DNA of 36,979 nucleotides from Trichosphaerium sp. ATCC 40318. Taxonomy: Eukaryota; Discosea; Flabellinia; Trichosidae. Numbering within the stretch: the stretch's first letter is position 1; each line of letters begins with the position of its first letter. The notes beneath the pieces are model-generated. The model was not told where the DNA came from and did not search any database. It was given only the letters and a program-made list of their open reading frames with translations. Below, piece after piece: positions 19,521-30,000 of the stretch. Location of the stretch: contig JALMLS010000634.1 in NCBI GenBank assembly GCA_038496445.1, positions 1-36,979 on the forward strand, read 5' to 3'. Both the position numbers and the translations under genes were made by a program.

Positions 19521-19727
19521 TTACACGTACTGAAAACAGGTAATAAGACACAGAAAAATTATGAATATTATTCGATTGTCCGTAGATGAACCCGTTTCTT
19601 TGATCACTGGTGGAAATGTAGCTGGTGAGCTTGTTGTTGGTGCTTTCGTAGTAGAAGTCATTATTGGAGCTAATGTTGTTGGAGGTGCGGTTGGAGTAAG
19701 GTTGACAGTGGCGTAGGAAATTGATCT
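19521..19727 (-). CDS. Possible terminal exon of a membrane protein: Thr/Pro-rich stalk plus short hydrophobic segment
   Basis: On the minus strand, after an acceptor-like ...ctatag, a frame reads about 30 residues rich in Thr, Pro and Ala (for example T-P-T-A-P-P-T-T-L-A-P and T-S-T-T-K-A-P-T-T-S-S-P) and then R-I-I-F-I-I-F-L-C-L-I-T before a stop at 19521-19523. That composition is typical of a mucin-like stalk before a membrane anchor. No upstream exons could be linked: the sequence further upstream on this strand is antisense to the Notum-like gene. The same DNA read on the plus strand gives a 51-codon Val/Gly-rich frame from ATG 19561, which may be just the antisense shadow. Confidence 0.3.
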   Translation of the reverse strand, partial: RSISYATVNLTPTAPPTTLAPIMTSTTKAPTTSSPATFPPVIKETGSSTDNRIIFIIFLCLITCFQYV

Positions 19728-19968
19728 ATAGAGTGTTAGTTAAAAGATATGAAATGGAGTTGTAAGTGTACCAATAAAACAGTCAACGCCGAGAAAACAT
19801 GTGCTACATAAAGAAAAAAAATCAATCAAACTACACTTTTTATATTTGCTTGTTACTGTTGTAATATCCTTGAGTACGAGGGTCGAAGCATTCGCTTTTG
19901 TCAGTAATACCTAATAAAGGCGGTAGACAAGCTTAAATCAATCGTATACTTGGACAGTAGTTGAGGCC

Positions 19969-20302
19969 ATGAGCGCAGATGGCGCCTTGAAAACAGACAA
20001 TAGCGTCATTGATACAACACCAGGATCGACTCCGCCATTCAAACCACCTGAAAAACCATTCAATACTCACGATCTGGAGTTTAACAACAAAAGCAAAGTA
20101 CGCTCACATAGTCTCATCTAAGGTACAGAACACTGTTCTTCCACAACAGTTTGTGGAGAAGTATTGTACATTCTCCAAAAGTACGTCCATCGAGAAAAAG
20201 GATAAAATTTAGTGCTCTTTCCACAGTAAGCCGTTGGCATTTTTGGGTGTTTATGTTCACACAAGGAATGTTCGCGTTAGTGGTCGTTGGTAGGTATTGG
20301 AG
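19969..20302 (+). other. Possible upstream coding exons or leader of the Notum-like gene
   Basis: ATG 19969 opens a 43-codon frame (M-S-A-D-G-A-L-K...) ending at a gtacgc donor. A small exon F-V-E-K-Y-C-T-F-S-K follows at about 20149-20179. A hydrophobic stretch (W-H-F-W-V-F-M-F-T-Q-G-M-F-A-L-V-V-V-G) lies at about 20230-20297, in frame with the signal-peptide ATG at 20352. Either this is a separate small membrane-protein gene or an alternative, membrane-anchored N-terminus. Splice junctions here are only moderately supported. Confidence 0.35.
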
Positions 20303-20351
20303 GTTCTTTTGGTGCCTTAACAAATTTATTGATAACATTAGTTTTAGCCAA

Positions 20352-21870
20352 ATGAAAGTACTCTCAGTTGTTGTTCTTATTGCCGTTAGCGTTTGTTCAG
20401 CGACAATATTGGATTTAGTACTCCTTAAAGATCCAGGAGCTGTATGTAACGATGGATCACAAGCCGGGTAATTTAACACGTGATAAGTACCGCGACAGCG
20501 TTTTCTTACCGGCATTAGTTACTACATTGAAAAAGGATCAAATCCAAAAACTTTCGTTTTGTACTTACAGGGTAAGTGCTTTAAATCTTTAATATCGCCA
20601 CTGACATAGCGTAGGAGGAGGTTATTGCTTTGATAATACAAGTTGTGGGTTGAGGTGGGGAAAAGGAGCTCCTAACCTTATGAGTTCTTTACACTGGGAG
20701 AAAACAATGAATGGACAAGGCATCTTGTCGTCAAACGCTTCACAAAATCCTTATTGGTATGAAGCGACTCGTGTGATGATAAATTACTGTAGTTCTGATC
20801 TATGGACAGGTAGTAAGACGCTAACACCCAATTCGCGTACGATGCTCAAAAGTTTTTTTTTGTCACGTGATTAACTCGTCAAAAATAAATAGCTACTCCA
20901 TGGTTTTACAAAGGCAGCGAAATTATATCTGCTGCAATATCCGATTTAAAGGATAATTACGGACTACGCGAAGCAACAGATGTTTTGTTCACTGGAAGTA
21001 GTGCTGGAGGCATAGGTAACATTGAACACACGTGAGGTCTCGTATTTTGTCTGACTGGAACTTATAAGGCCTTCTCCCCAACGCTGATAGAGTGGCTGAA
21101 ATGCTTCCTACCAGTAAAGTTACTGTACTTGGTAAGTAATCAAGACAAAAGTGGAATAATGCTAACAGCTATTTCTAACAATCGATAGTTGATTCCGGAT
21201 GGTTCTTAGATTTCAAGCCTTACAAGCAAGGATCTTGTAAAGATGTTCCTGATTGTACAGAACAACAGGGTATGTCTCGAGGCTACAAGATATGGGAGCC
21301 AATCGTTAACAAAGGTAAAAGAAAACAAGCACTTTTTTTTCCTTTCCTAATTTACAAGGATGTTCCGCTTCAATGCCACCTGATAAGCTATATCAATGTA
21401 CTCTTGGATACCACGCTTTCCCATTCATTAAAACTGATACGTTCATATTCCAATACCAGTACGTAACGTTACTTATCAGGCATTTGTGGTTAATATATTA
21501 CTAATGTTGTTTTTAGGTTCGATGGTGCTCAGATGGGTCATGATGGCATTCATGAATCCCCAAAATCTGGAGCGGAATTAATATATGCTCAAAAAGCAGC
21601 GAAAAACTTGACTGAAACATTTAGAAGCAGTGGAGCCAAAGGTGTCTTCAGGTAAACGTTTCTATGATTGTTACCTTTCGAAAAACTAAACGTGTTTGTA
21701 GTCCTTCATGTTACTTTCATACTGTACTTCGTGTTCCTTCGTGGACATCTTTGAAGATAGCTGGAAAGAGTCTAGCTGACGTATTTCATATGTGGCGTAC
21801 AGGTACTGATAAAAATCAATTGTATATAGACACATGTAATACGCCTGGGTGCAACCCAACCTGCCTTTAA
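20352..21870 (+). CDS. Notum / pectin-acetylesterase family secreted carboxylesterase (359 aa)
   Basis: Nine exons close exactly in frame: 20352-20467, 20519-20571, 20615-20809, 20893-21015, 21069-21131, 21189-21314, 21359-21458, 21517-21651 and 21702-21870. The protein starts with a signal peptide (M-K-V-L-S-V-V-V-L-I-A-V-S-V-C-S-A), so it should be secreted. Family marks: oxyanion-type L-Q-G-G-G-Y-C-F, nucleophile motif G-S-S-A-G-G (Ser158), Asp in Q-F-D-G-A-Q (Asp261) and His in P-S-C-Y-F-H (His310), in the order and spacing of the Notum/PAE alpha/beta-hydrolase family. Many cysteines fit a disulfide-rich extracellular enzyme. Animal Notum removes the palmitoleate of Wnt; plant and bacterial relatives deacetylate pectin. 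Which substrate applies here cannot be told from sequence. AATAAA follows the stop at about 21874. Confidence 0.92.
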
Positions 21871-23355
21871 ATGAATAAAAAAAACTACCTGCAACTCTGC
21901 TTCAACACGGCGTTTTCAGCGCCATGCTTCACAAAAAACAGCGTCACTCCTATCAACGAAGATTCATTGCGTTACCAATCAATACATGCGTGGTAGACAA
22001 CCACAGTCTTAACTGTTTACTGAACATTAAAAACCCGACTGTACCGATTGTCTGGCAAGGTAACAAATACATTATTTTATTCTGGTTTGCTACTTTACAC
22101 TATGGGTTGAAGCGTTTCCCTTAGAAAGTACCAGTACGAAGTCATTGCTAAACTCTGTATTAAAGAAATAGCCAAAGAAGTTGCTGTTATAAACATGGGT
22201 GGCAGTCGTCATCCTCACTGACGCAATTTGTTACCCTTATAGGAGCGTTGGTATAAACACTTCACATTGAAATGACGAGTATAATCACAGTGAAAGTCTT
22301 GAGTTTTGTTAAAGTAAAGGCTTGCTGACCCTCCTAATTGTTTTTTCTTTTCGAACCGCTGTGCGCGTGAGTGTAACTCCATAGCTAAGGTAGCTAAGAT
22401 TTCAGTAGTACAGCGTTAATTGTGAAGCTAGCAAGTGATTTGACGAGATGTCGTGATAGAGCGAAACAAGTTCCAACACCGGTTTCTCAAAATACAGTTG
22501 TGAAAACAAAGAAAAACCCTTTGGATGGCAAAACCTATTTTCTTTGTAGTTTGCAGTAATGTAGAACGTGCGGACTATTTTTTAACCCGACAGGCAACAA
22601 TGTGTTATTATAAAAACATTATCATAACGAGAACCACGAATTCGTCGACCTGTTTTTACGCTAGGCAGACGCTGTAATCACTTGGGGTTTTTTTGTGCGA
22701 TCACATGTTTGAGATAGATTTTTTTTCGTGTTTTGTTAGTTTCTATCTTCCCCTTGTTTCATTTGTGACACTTTATATTGTCAGGGTAGGCGATGGCTAT
22801 TTAAATTACTGTATTTTGAGCTGAACAGAACCAACAACACTGCGGGCATGAAACCGGCACCAACGAACTCCTTACGCGCCATAATACGCTATCTACTCTC
22901 TAAAGAACATGTACTACAACAATTTTTTCTGCTATTTTGTGTATCTATGACGTAGAAGATTAACATAGTGCCAACAGGCGTTATGTCGAAAAAAATTGAG
23001 TCTGCGGTTTTAAAGTGCTTTTTCCCTACGTCTCATAGCCGTCACGCTTCGTTCCGTTTTTTTTTTTGTTGAGGCTTTGGTATTACTCTTGTTTCTTTAT
23101 AATTGCGCAAGCTGACATCCAGTCGTTTCATTGCCCAACCACAGCAGATAGCCAATATATTGCATTACTAGTATTGAGCGCTAACACCACTACATAAGTA
23201 TTTTTGCAACAACTTTTTTTTTTTGTGTGTTTGATCTTCGTAGCAACCATGAACGCTTCCAACCATTTGTTGTCTAAACCTAAATGATGTAGTATCCACT
23301 GGTGATGACATGTTCACATAGCAATCCGTGTCATTCAGGTTTGAATAGTTGTGAT
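21871..23355. other. No gene recognised
   Basis: AT-rich intergenic sequence. The frame at 21924-22124 has no domain or splice context. It contains the second copy of a diverged repeat (22605-22730) and several T-runs. Confidence 0.45.
22605..22730. repeat. Diverged dispersed repeat, second copy
   Basis: Same-order similarity to 17930-18070, as described for that entry. Confidence 0.4.
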
Positions 23356-23550
23356 CTAGATGAGATGCCCTCCGTGTACTGCTTCGCCTTGGTTATTTGG
23401 TTCTTCGCCAACATAGTTAACATTTAATCCAAGTGAAAGTCTTGAGTAACCAGTGCTTACACTAATGGTAAAAGAAACTATTTTGTTCTGTTTTCTTCCT
23501 TGTGTTGCTTGGGCACATATAATATGAGGCTCCTTGTAATACGGTAACAT
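23356..23550 (-). CDS. Unassigned 64-codon frame, possibly a last exon
   Basis: The minus-strand frame reads M-L-P-Y-Y-K-E-P-H-I-I-C and includes V-S-F-T-I-S-V-S-T-G-Y-S-R-L-S-L-G-L-N-V followed by an acidic, polar end. Its amino-acid composition looks coding-like (alternating beta pattern) compared with its surroundings, but I recognise no family and could not link further exons. Confidence 0.25.
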   Translation of the reverse strand: MLPYYKEPHIICAQATQGRKQNKIVSFTISVSTGYSRLSLGLNVNYVGEEPNNQGEAVHGGHLI

Positions 23551-24187
23551 TATGCTTACAAGTCAAAAATTTTTGTTCAATCTGCTGTTTTTTTTTTCCT
23601 CAAATGTTTTCGAATTCAATGAAAACCAAGCATCGAAAATATTTTTATTACAGTTTTATACGCACATATACATGTCGCATTAGTGTGCAAAGAATCAGGT
23701 CAAAAATCGATTTTTCGAGACAGCTGTGAGGACTTCTTTCTGGTTTTTTTGAGCCAAAAACGAGGAATGTTTATAAATCTTTTTCTCGTTGAAAATACAA
23801 AACATGTGCATTGACATGTAGATCTGTTGTGGAAAAAATCAGAACTGAACTTGACCGTGTTTGCCATAAAATTTACCTTTCTTATTTTTTTCTGTATTTT
23901 CGCTGTGAAAATTGTTGTGTCATTGGCAGCATGTTATGGATTTATTTGAGCACACTGACCATTCAAAGATACCGACGGTAATAATAGTATTTACATGCTG
24001 ATATCCCAGCCTTTTAGTCGTTATGGTGGCCATTGCAGGTTCATCGCTGCAGTAATTTATGCAGTTACAATATGTTCCTTTTAAGTTTGTTCATGTTTGC
24101 ATAGCTCTTCTCTAGTTTTATCAACCTTATTATTTGCTTCTTGTAACTCTAGTTCAAAACCATCTTACATTAAAACTCTTGTCCAGT
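23551..24187. other. No gene recognised
   Basis: T-rich sequence with no supported frame. Confidence 0.4.
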
Positions 24188-24430
24188 CACCAGTGATGTA
24201 TATTGTCCATGAAATCAGCTTACAGTATTGTAAGGGTGGTTTTGGAATTTCAAAGTTTGTTGGATGCTGGTTACTTTGGTAAGGGATATACTTCACAGTA
24301 TGTTACAAAAGTACTATGTGTGCTCTCATACCTACTTCTTACACTTAAAATTATAAACCATGATTGTTCACATGATATTTAGGAAAGAATGAAAAAACAC
24401 TCATCTTGAGTCTTGTCACTATAGATTTGG
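24188..24430 (+). pseudogene. Decayed ART (PARP-like) domain fragment
   Basis: 24188-24300 aligns with the ART exon at 15641-15760: both contain CACC/TGCC-AGTGAT, TTACAGTATTGT, GGTGGTTTT and GGATATACTTCACAGTA-like blocks. The H-G-T codons are altered, and one base is missing relative to GGTCAAGG, so G-Y-F-G-K and G-I-Y-F-T fall in different frames with an in-frame TAA. After a 60-odd-base gap matching an intron, 24355-24425 resembles the next exon (TTGTTCA, ACTCATCTTGAGTCTTGTCACT). So it preserves two exons and the intron position: a genomic duplicate, not a processed copy. Confidence 0.65.
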
Positions 24431-26165
24431 TTATTAATAGCTATGTGAGTGGTTCCCAACAACTCAAGTATAGCCAGCTGGTGGCCTTTGAGCAAGAGTT
24501 TACAATATGGGTAAAAAAAAAATTGCAGTAGGCCTTTACTCAACTTTATGCACCTTTTGAAAATAATAGCACATGGTTCTTTAAAGTGGCAGTTCTGTTA
24601 TGAATGGTGAATAATATGAATATTCAAATACAGCACTATTCACTAGTATTTATGAGTAAAAAAATTCATTCATTATTCATACCTATTTTACCTGACAGTA
24701 AACTGTTGAGAAGTTTGCGAGTTGACTGGTTGATTCTAACTCCCACAAAGTGCTGCTATACGTTTCCATGGCGTTTTACGAGCACGTGACAAATATCGCT
24801 TGTTTGACGCCAAAGTAAACAAACCGTTTAGTGCTAGAAAACAGTTGGATTTGATAATGGTCATGATGCATAGTATCACTCATAAGTAAAGTGATTTCGG
24901 TACGTTTTGGTGTTCTGTTGGCTAGTAGCAAAAAAAACAGCAAGTTTGTTGTTGGAAATCACGTGAAGCGACATTGTCCTTTATTGTCTGTTTCATTCAT
25001 GTCTGATTGATTCTCCATAAAGGTTAACAATAGAGGATAACAATGCGATTTGGGGTGTTTAAACAACTTTTATTAAAAACACAGATTGATTTTTCACCTA
25101 TCCGTGATAGATCAGCGTTGAATGGTTTTTTTATGATTGAATAATGTGGAATACACATTTTACTAGGAGGGGTAGATACGAGAACTATTTTCTGTCACCA
25201 TGGTTGTGAGTATGAGATCGGGTTTTGGTATTCTATGATTGAAATAGGCGGGAAACACAGAACGAGGAGGGGATACCAGAACTGGTTTTACAGCAATAGT
25301 CAATCGCTTGGCACTTGAGGTGCCGTAATACATTGATTGGTGATCTATATCCCTGAGTGTGCGTACCTGTGATTACACACCAGTTGCTACTAGACACAAC
25401 CTTGCTCTGGTAGCAAAGTTTGGCAGTTTAGTTATCAATCTCAGGTAGGTGGAGTCCTATATTGACAAAAAATTGTTTTTTTAACCTGATTTTTTGTTAG
25501 CACTTTAAACCACATGACTTCAACACCCACACGATATGATAGACACGTGCGTTTTCCACATTGCTTCCAAATTAAGCAGTAAGCATTTTTTACATTACTT
25601 GTATGAAAAATTATTTATGTTCATTTCATCACGGCCCATGGCGCCCATCTATTAATTTTATAAGCTGTCCAGTTTTTGGGAAAAAAAGTAATTTTTAAGT
25701 GTTATTTTTTGCTTATCAAAAACTTGTACTTTTTTTGTGTGTTTACCGTAAACATTATTATGTTTTTTTCAAAATTCTGTGTTGTGTGTTGTGCAATAAC
25801 TTTTTAAGCCATACTTTACCATTTAAGACTGTAAATACGTGTTTGGTGGAAGTTTACAGCGGAATTGAAGAGGGGTTAGCTGAGCGTGAAAAGTCGCTTA
25901 TTTTAAAGAAAAAAACGCAATTCTATTTAGCGGAAAAAATATTTAGCGCTACCTAAAGTGTAGAAATGGGTGTGTTGAGTACACACAGTAAATTATAGCT
26001 AAATCTGTGAAGGGTTAATGGAGATTCAGACAATAAGGGACTCACCTTAACTTGGAATCTTTATTTTCTCTATGCTTTGTATGTTGCCACTGCGTGGCAA
26101 CTATCTATCGAGGCTATTTATTCTACTCTCGATTAAATAGCATCTAAACACAGAGTATTGTCAGT
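24431..26165. other. No gene recognised
   Basis: The frame 25699-25956 (85 codons) has a Lys/Glu-rich second half but no domain, signal or splice context that I can support. The rest is AT-rich. Confidence 0.4.
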
Positions 26166-26260
26166 GTCATTCAAGTTATTTTTTGCCTCTTTCTATTTCT
26201 AGCAAAAACTTGCAACTTCTTTCAGACCTTACAAGACTTGACAGTTCGGAGAGAACTACA
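26166..26260. mobile_element. Isolated end of a D-family element
   Basis: GTATTGTCAGTGTCATTCAAG matches the D1 tip, and it is followed by the same kind of subterminal words (AAACTTGCAACTTCT, CTTACAAGACTTGACAG). No partner end was found nearby. Confidence 0.45.
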
Positions 26261-26531
26261 CAATGTGAACCTGTTTACATGTCACTTTAGTTTGGGATGC
26301 AGTTGCCATCAGCAATATGTACGTATCACATGACCTTATGTACCTTAAGTGCAAGTGATATTTCAATGGCAACGAAAAACAATAACTCAAGCAAATGAGC
26401 AAAATGACCATAGTATTTATCAGGTGTGCATGTACACCCTACACAAACCAAACAAAGCATCGAAGAGCTGTAGGGGAATAAAAAAGGTATGATTGCACTA
26501 AAAACTACACATTAACACAAACCATGTATTT

Positions 26532-27195
26532 ATGATACTCGCTAACGTGTTTGAGAAAATTCTGTTCAAAAAACCCAACCAGCACGGATTTACTTCCTTG
26601 CTTTGCCAACAGCTCTACCCTACGATAAAACAGCAGCCCTCATGGTCAAGCGCGAGCGGAGAATGCTATGTCAACGTAACGTACCAGGGTTGCCTATGGT
26701 CGATAATAGGGCTGAAGAACTATCAGATCACAAATGGGTTATGAAGGGAATGGCGGAGACGGTAGCGAACATGCTGGGTCTGGAGAAGGCTAAAGCGCAA
26801 GCAGCTACTAGGATTATCAATATGGCATATATCACATTACTGCACTGTAAATATAAAGTACGGCGTACCACAGAAGCGAAGTTCAGAAACGAGATGTAGA
26901 ACTACTGGAAGAAACAGATGGAAATCCACCAGGAAAAAAAAAGGATTGTAATGCGTAAGGGGAATAGAAATGAGGGAAGATGGAGTGTCACAAATGTGCT
27001 TGGAATGGAGATTGTGGACAGGTTTTTACGCCAAGGGGGCTTTTCCAGCAAGGGAAGGTTTTACTATTTTTCCTCCAACTTTTCTTTTGGCTACTTTATT
27101 GTAAAGGTGGTATAGCCATGTCGGTATCTCCAAGTGGCCTTATCTGCGCCCTGATAAGTCAACCCCAGACACTAAACAATAAACGTACCAAATAT
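26532..27195 (+). pseudogene. Coding-like debris upstream of the reverse transcriptase
   Basis: Frame 26603-26899 reads P-T-A-L-P-Y-D-K-T-A-A-L-M-V-K and continues after a stop (W-K-K-Q-M-E-I-H-Q-E-K-K), followed by a C-H-K-C-A-W-N-G-D-C cluster near 26983. It lies just 5' of RT sequence and may be the N-terminal or ORF1-like part of the same retroelement, but I do not recognise it. Confidence 0.35.
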
Positions 27196-28300
27196 ACTCT
27201 AGAATGCAAACTGACACATTGGAGAGCTTTGCCATCAAGGGAAAAATCATGTCACCATCACAATTTGGCTTTATTAAAGGCAAATCAATTCACATGGCAC
27301 AGAAGCAATTCTTTTCGATTATCCGAGACGCTAAAAACACAGGCAACAACTTTTATGCTCTTTATATAGACCTTAGGAAAGCGTATGATTCGATAACTTA
27401 CTGGGCAATCAACAAAAGACTTGTATGGCATAGATATAGCAAGTACAAGGAAAGCAACCATGTCAATGTATCACAAGTTAACTACTACCCCTTGTAGGAA
27501 ATGTATTTCAAATGGTTCTCTGGAAAGGGGAACAAGACAAGGAGATATCATTTCTAATATTATATGTGACCTCTTTATTAACCCTTCTTCACCAGCTCAA
27601 CTCACTGAACGTTGGGTACATGGATTCGCATGGCGACATAACATCAGTCATTGCATACATAGACGACTACTAGCCAATAACCTTGAAAACATTCAAAAAC
27701 TTTATGATACACTAACCAATTGTTGCAACTTCTATAACTCAAGGTAACACGGAAAAATCCACAATTACACCGAAGAGAATAATATATCTATCAGACGCAA
27801 TCCACTCTTTTGGAAAGATACGCTCATCCCTATTTTAAAGCCTCAGAATCATACAAATACCAGGGAATACTAACCAACATAATATTTTACATAACAGTTC
27901 AAAAAGCTTAGCTTGTCTTTTATGTCTACGGTCTCTTTAGTTAACACTAATTACTTTACCACTGGTCAAAAAATACAGCTCATAAACCAGGTAGCAATCT
28001 TGTATTAGATTCACACAAAATACTATTCATATTGAGGAGAAAGATCTTAAATAATGGATGACCGAGAAAAGATTATTAAAAGGAAAAGTGAAAATGCAAG
28101 TCAACGCCTACAACCAACGAGTACAATCCTCTACCTTGGATACGGTATCTCTTCTGGATACTCAGATCGCTGCCTACCTCAAAACAACACTAAAAGATAA
28201 CCTTAGCTGTCTCGAGGCTACCATTTCCAACGAAACATTACTCTATGATATCGATAAGATCTCTTCTCTCCCTAAAGAAAAAGAGACCAAGACTTGTTAA
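27196..28300 (+). mobile_element. Non-LTR retrotransposon (LINE-like) remnant: reverse transcriptase
   Basis: RT motifs are in order but split between frames: S-Q-F-G-F-I-K-G-K-S-I (about 27256), Y-I-D-L-R-K-A-Y-D-S-I (about 27364-27396), R-G-T-R-Q-G-D-I-I-S (about 27526) and A-Y-I-D-D-Y (about 27653-27670). The R-Q-G-D and Y-x-D-D boxes are diagnostic of retroelement RTs, and absence of flanking LTR or integrase argues for a LINE type. Frame changes near 27410 and between the R-Q-G-D and Y-I-D-D parts, plus a stop directly after Y-I-D-D-Y, show it is dead. The frame at 28058-28300 may be its continuation. Confidence 0.75.
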
Positions 28301-28327
28301 AACTAAATCTAATGGTGGTAGTACGAC

Positions 28328-28366
28328 GGAATTGACTCAGATTATCGATAACCTGTTGTATCGATA
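28328..28366 (+). repeat. Left arm of a 37-39 bp inverted repeat pair
   Basis: GGAATTGACTCAGATTATCG... is the inverted partner of 31528-31564, with a few differences near the inner end. Just inside are several GCCGG-containing words, as also on the right side. Confidence 0.8.
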
Positions 28367-29289
28367 ATTTTTTTTTTCAGGTGACCATGAACCACAAGCC
28401 GGGAAGCTGGTTGATGCCGGTGAACCAGCCGGCATCAAGTAACACCATAGAGGCCGGACATTCAGCCGGCCTTGTAGTACAGACAATAGGTAAATGAATG
28501 CGGTAACTATACCAACTTACCCCCAATTCATGAGAACAGCATGTTTTGCCTGTCCTTCTTTGGAGCCTGAAGCGCTTGCACTAAATGAAAAGAGTTCTAG
28601 TGTTTTGATCCTGTTTGCTAGTTATTGGGGACCAAGACAACGCTATCATCCCTCTGATTACCTTTCTATGTCTGTCTTTTTGTTGTTCAACCAACCCGAG
28701 TAGAATGCCTTTACAATCCACTTTGTTAAATTTATAGCTGAGCAACTTTGCATTAGCTTCCACTGAGTCTTGCATCTCATTCACTAATCTGAATGCGGTA
28801 TTCATATGTCAATTTATACAAAAATAGATTAGATCACTAACGTGCAAACAACAACACCAGATTAGAGAAGAACCTATCTCTTGGCTTGACCGCTTGGTCA
28901 CGAATCCTGAGGCCTTTCTTTTATTAAAGTCAAAATAACACTATCCGAAAACCAACAACTTTTCCGGAAGAGTGACCTCCCTTAGTCTCAAAAGTTCGTA
29001 AAACCTGGTATGTACTGCCAATACCCTTTGCCCATTTTAAATCTGTAACGTTGATTGGTAGATAGCAGTTGCGTAGTTCACTTATTAAGTTCTTCAATAC
29101 AAGTATTGTTATCCATTTTAGTTTGTACTTTTAGAACGCTCGATGCAGTGCTATAGTTTAGGTATTATTATGAGTATATAACTGAGTACTTCCATAAACG
29201 AGCAGAAGCTCCCAAGTGCAAGTTTTTTCTAACATTCCGACAGCTGCCTTTATATTACAGATGATGGTAAGAGTTCATACTATTGACCT

Positions 29290-30000
29290 AACTATAATTA
29301 ATATTATTTCTAGAACGCAATTTTCCACACGGACTCAAAGGGCGGAACTTGAGGCTATTGAGATGGCAATCATCACATAACCACCTCCCATTCTCATCGT
29401 TACAAGCTATTATCAGAACGTTCAGGTAGTGTTGATCATATGGTACCCTAGCCATACTCTCGAGACTGATAAGGAAAAACAGCAGCTATTATCACGTATT
29501 AATTCTCAGTGAACTAGTCCCACTTGCCATTGTTATGAACCTATGCTGACTCCATATTGTCATAATTGTCACTCTTTGGAAGGAGTCTCTTGGGTTCTGG
29601 AGTCCACCCTGTCGGCGCTGCTAATTTCTGATTATTTATCAAAAACGACCCTTTGGAAGGTTTTAAAAAAACAAGCAGAACAAACAAAGATTGAATGCAT
29701 AAACAATATATCCGCTACAAAGGTAGCAGTAGAAAAGAGTTAATTACAGACTTGTCAATCATCACTACTAAGTACATCAACTCTGAGAATGTTGTTGATT
29801 TTTCGTTTAGAGTCAAACATCACGCATTATATATCAATAACACAGTCTTTCACAAACTACCTAAGTATCTCTATGTCTTTATCACCGTGTACAACGTATA
29901 TGTTATCCCAATCCTAGATGTTCCCTCTATGACCTTCCAGCTGAAACTTTTCAACAGTTGATCCAATGCTCTAACAATTCGTTCGACATTAGATCTCACC
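29290..30000 (+). mobile_element. LINE-like remnant: RNase H and C-terminal part
   Basis: T-Q-R-A-E-L-E-A-I-E-M-A-I-I at about 29333-29378 matches the Q-R-A-E-L..A...A motif of retroelement RNase H domains, directly followed by a stop. Further downstream, F-R-V-K-H-H-A-L-Y-I-N-N (about 29806) and a Cys/His-like stretch resemble the post-RNase-H C-terminal segment common in LINEs. It could be the 3' part of the RT element at 27196, separated by the left inverted repeat at 28328. Confidence 0.55.

Noticed and set aside
20114-20515. 133-codon minus-strand frame
   Set aside because: It is antisense to the first exon of the Notum-like gene and its upstream region; no domain.
25699-25956. 85-codon frame with a charged second half
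   Set aside because: No ATG context, splice partner or domain to support it.
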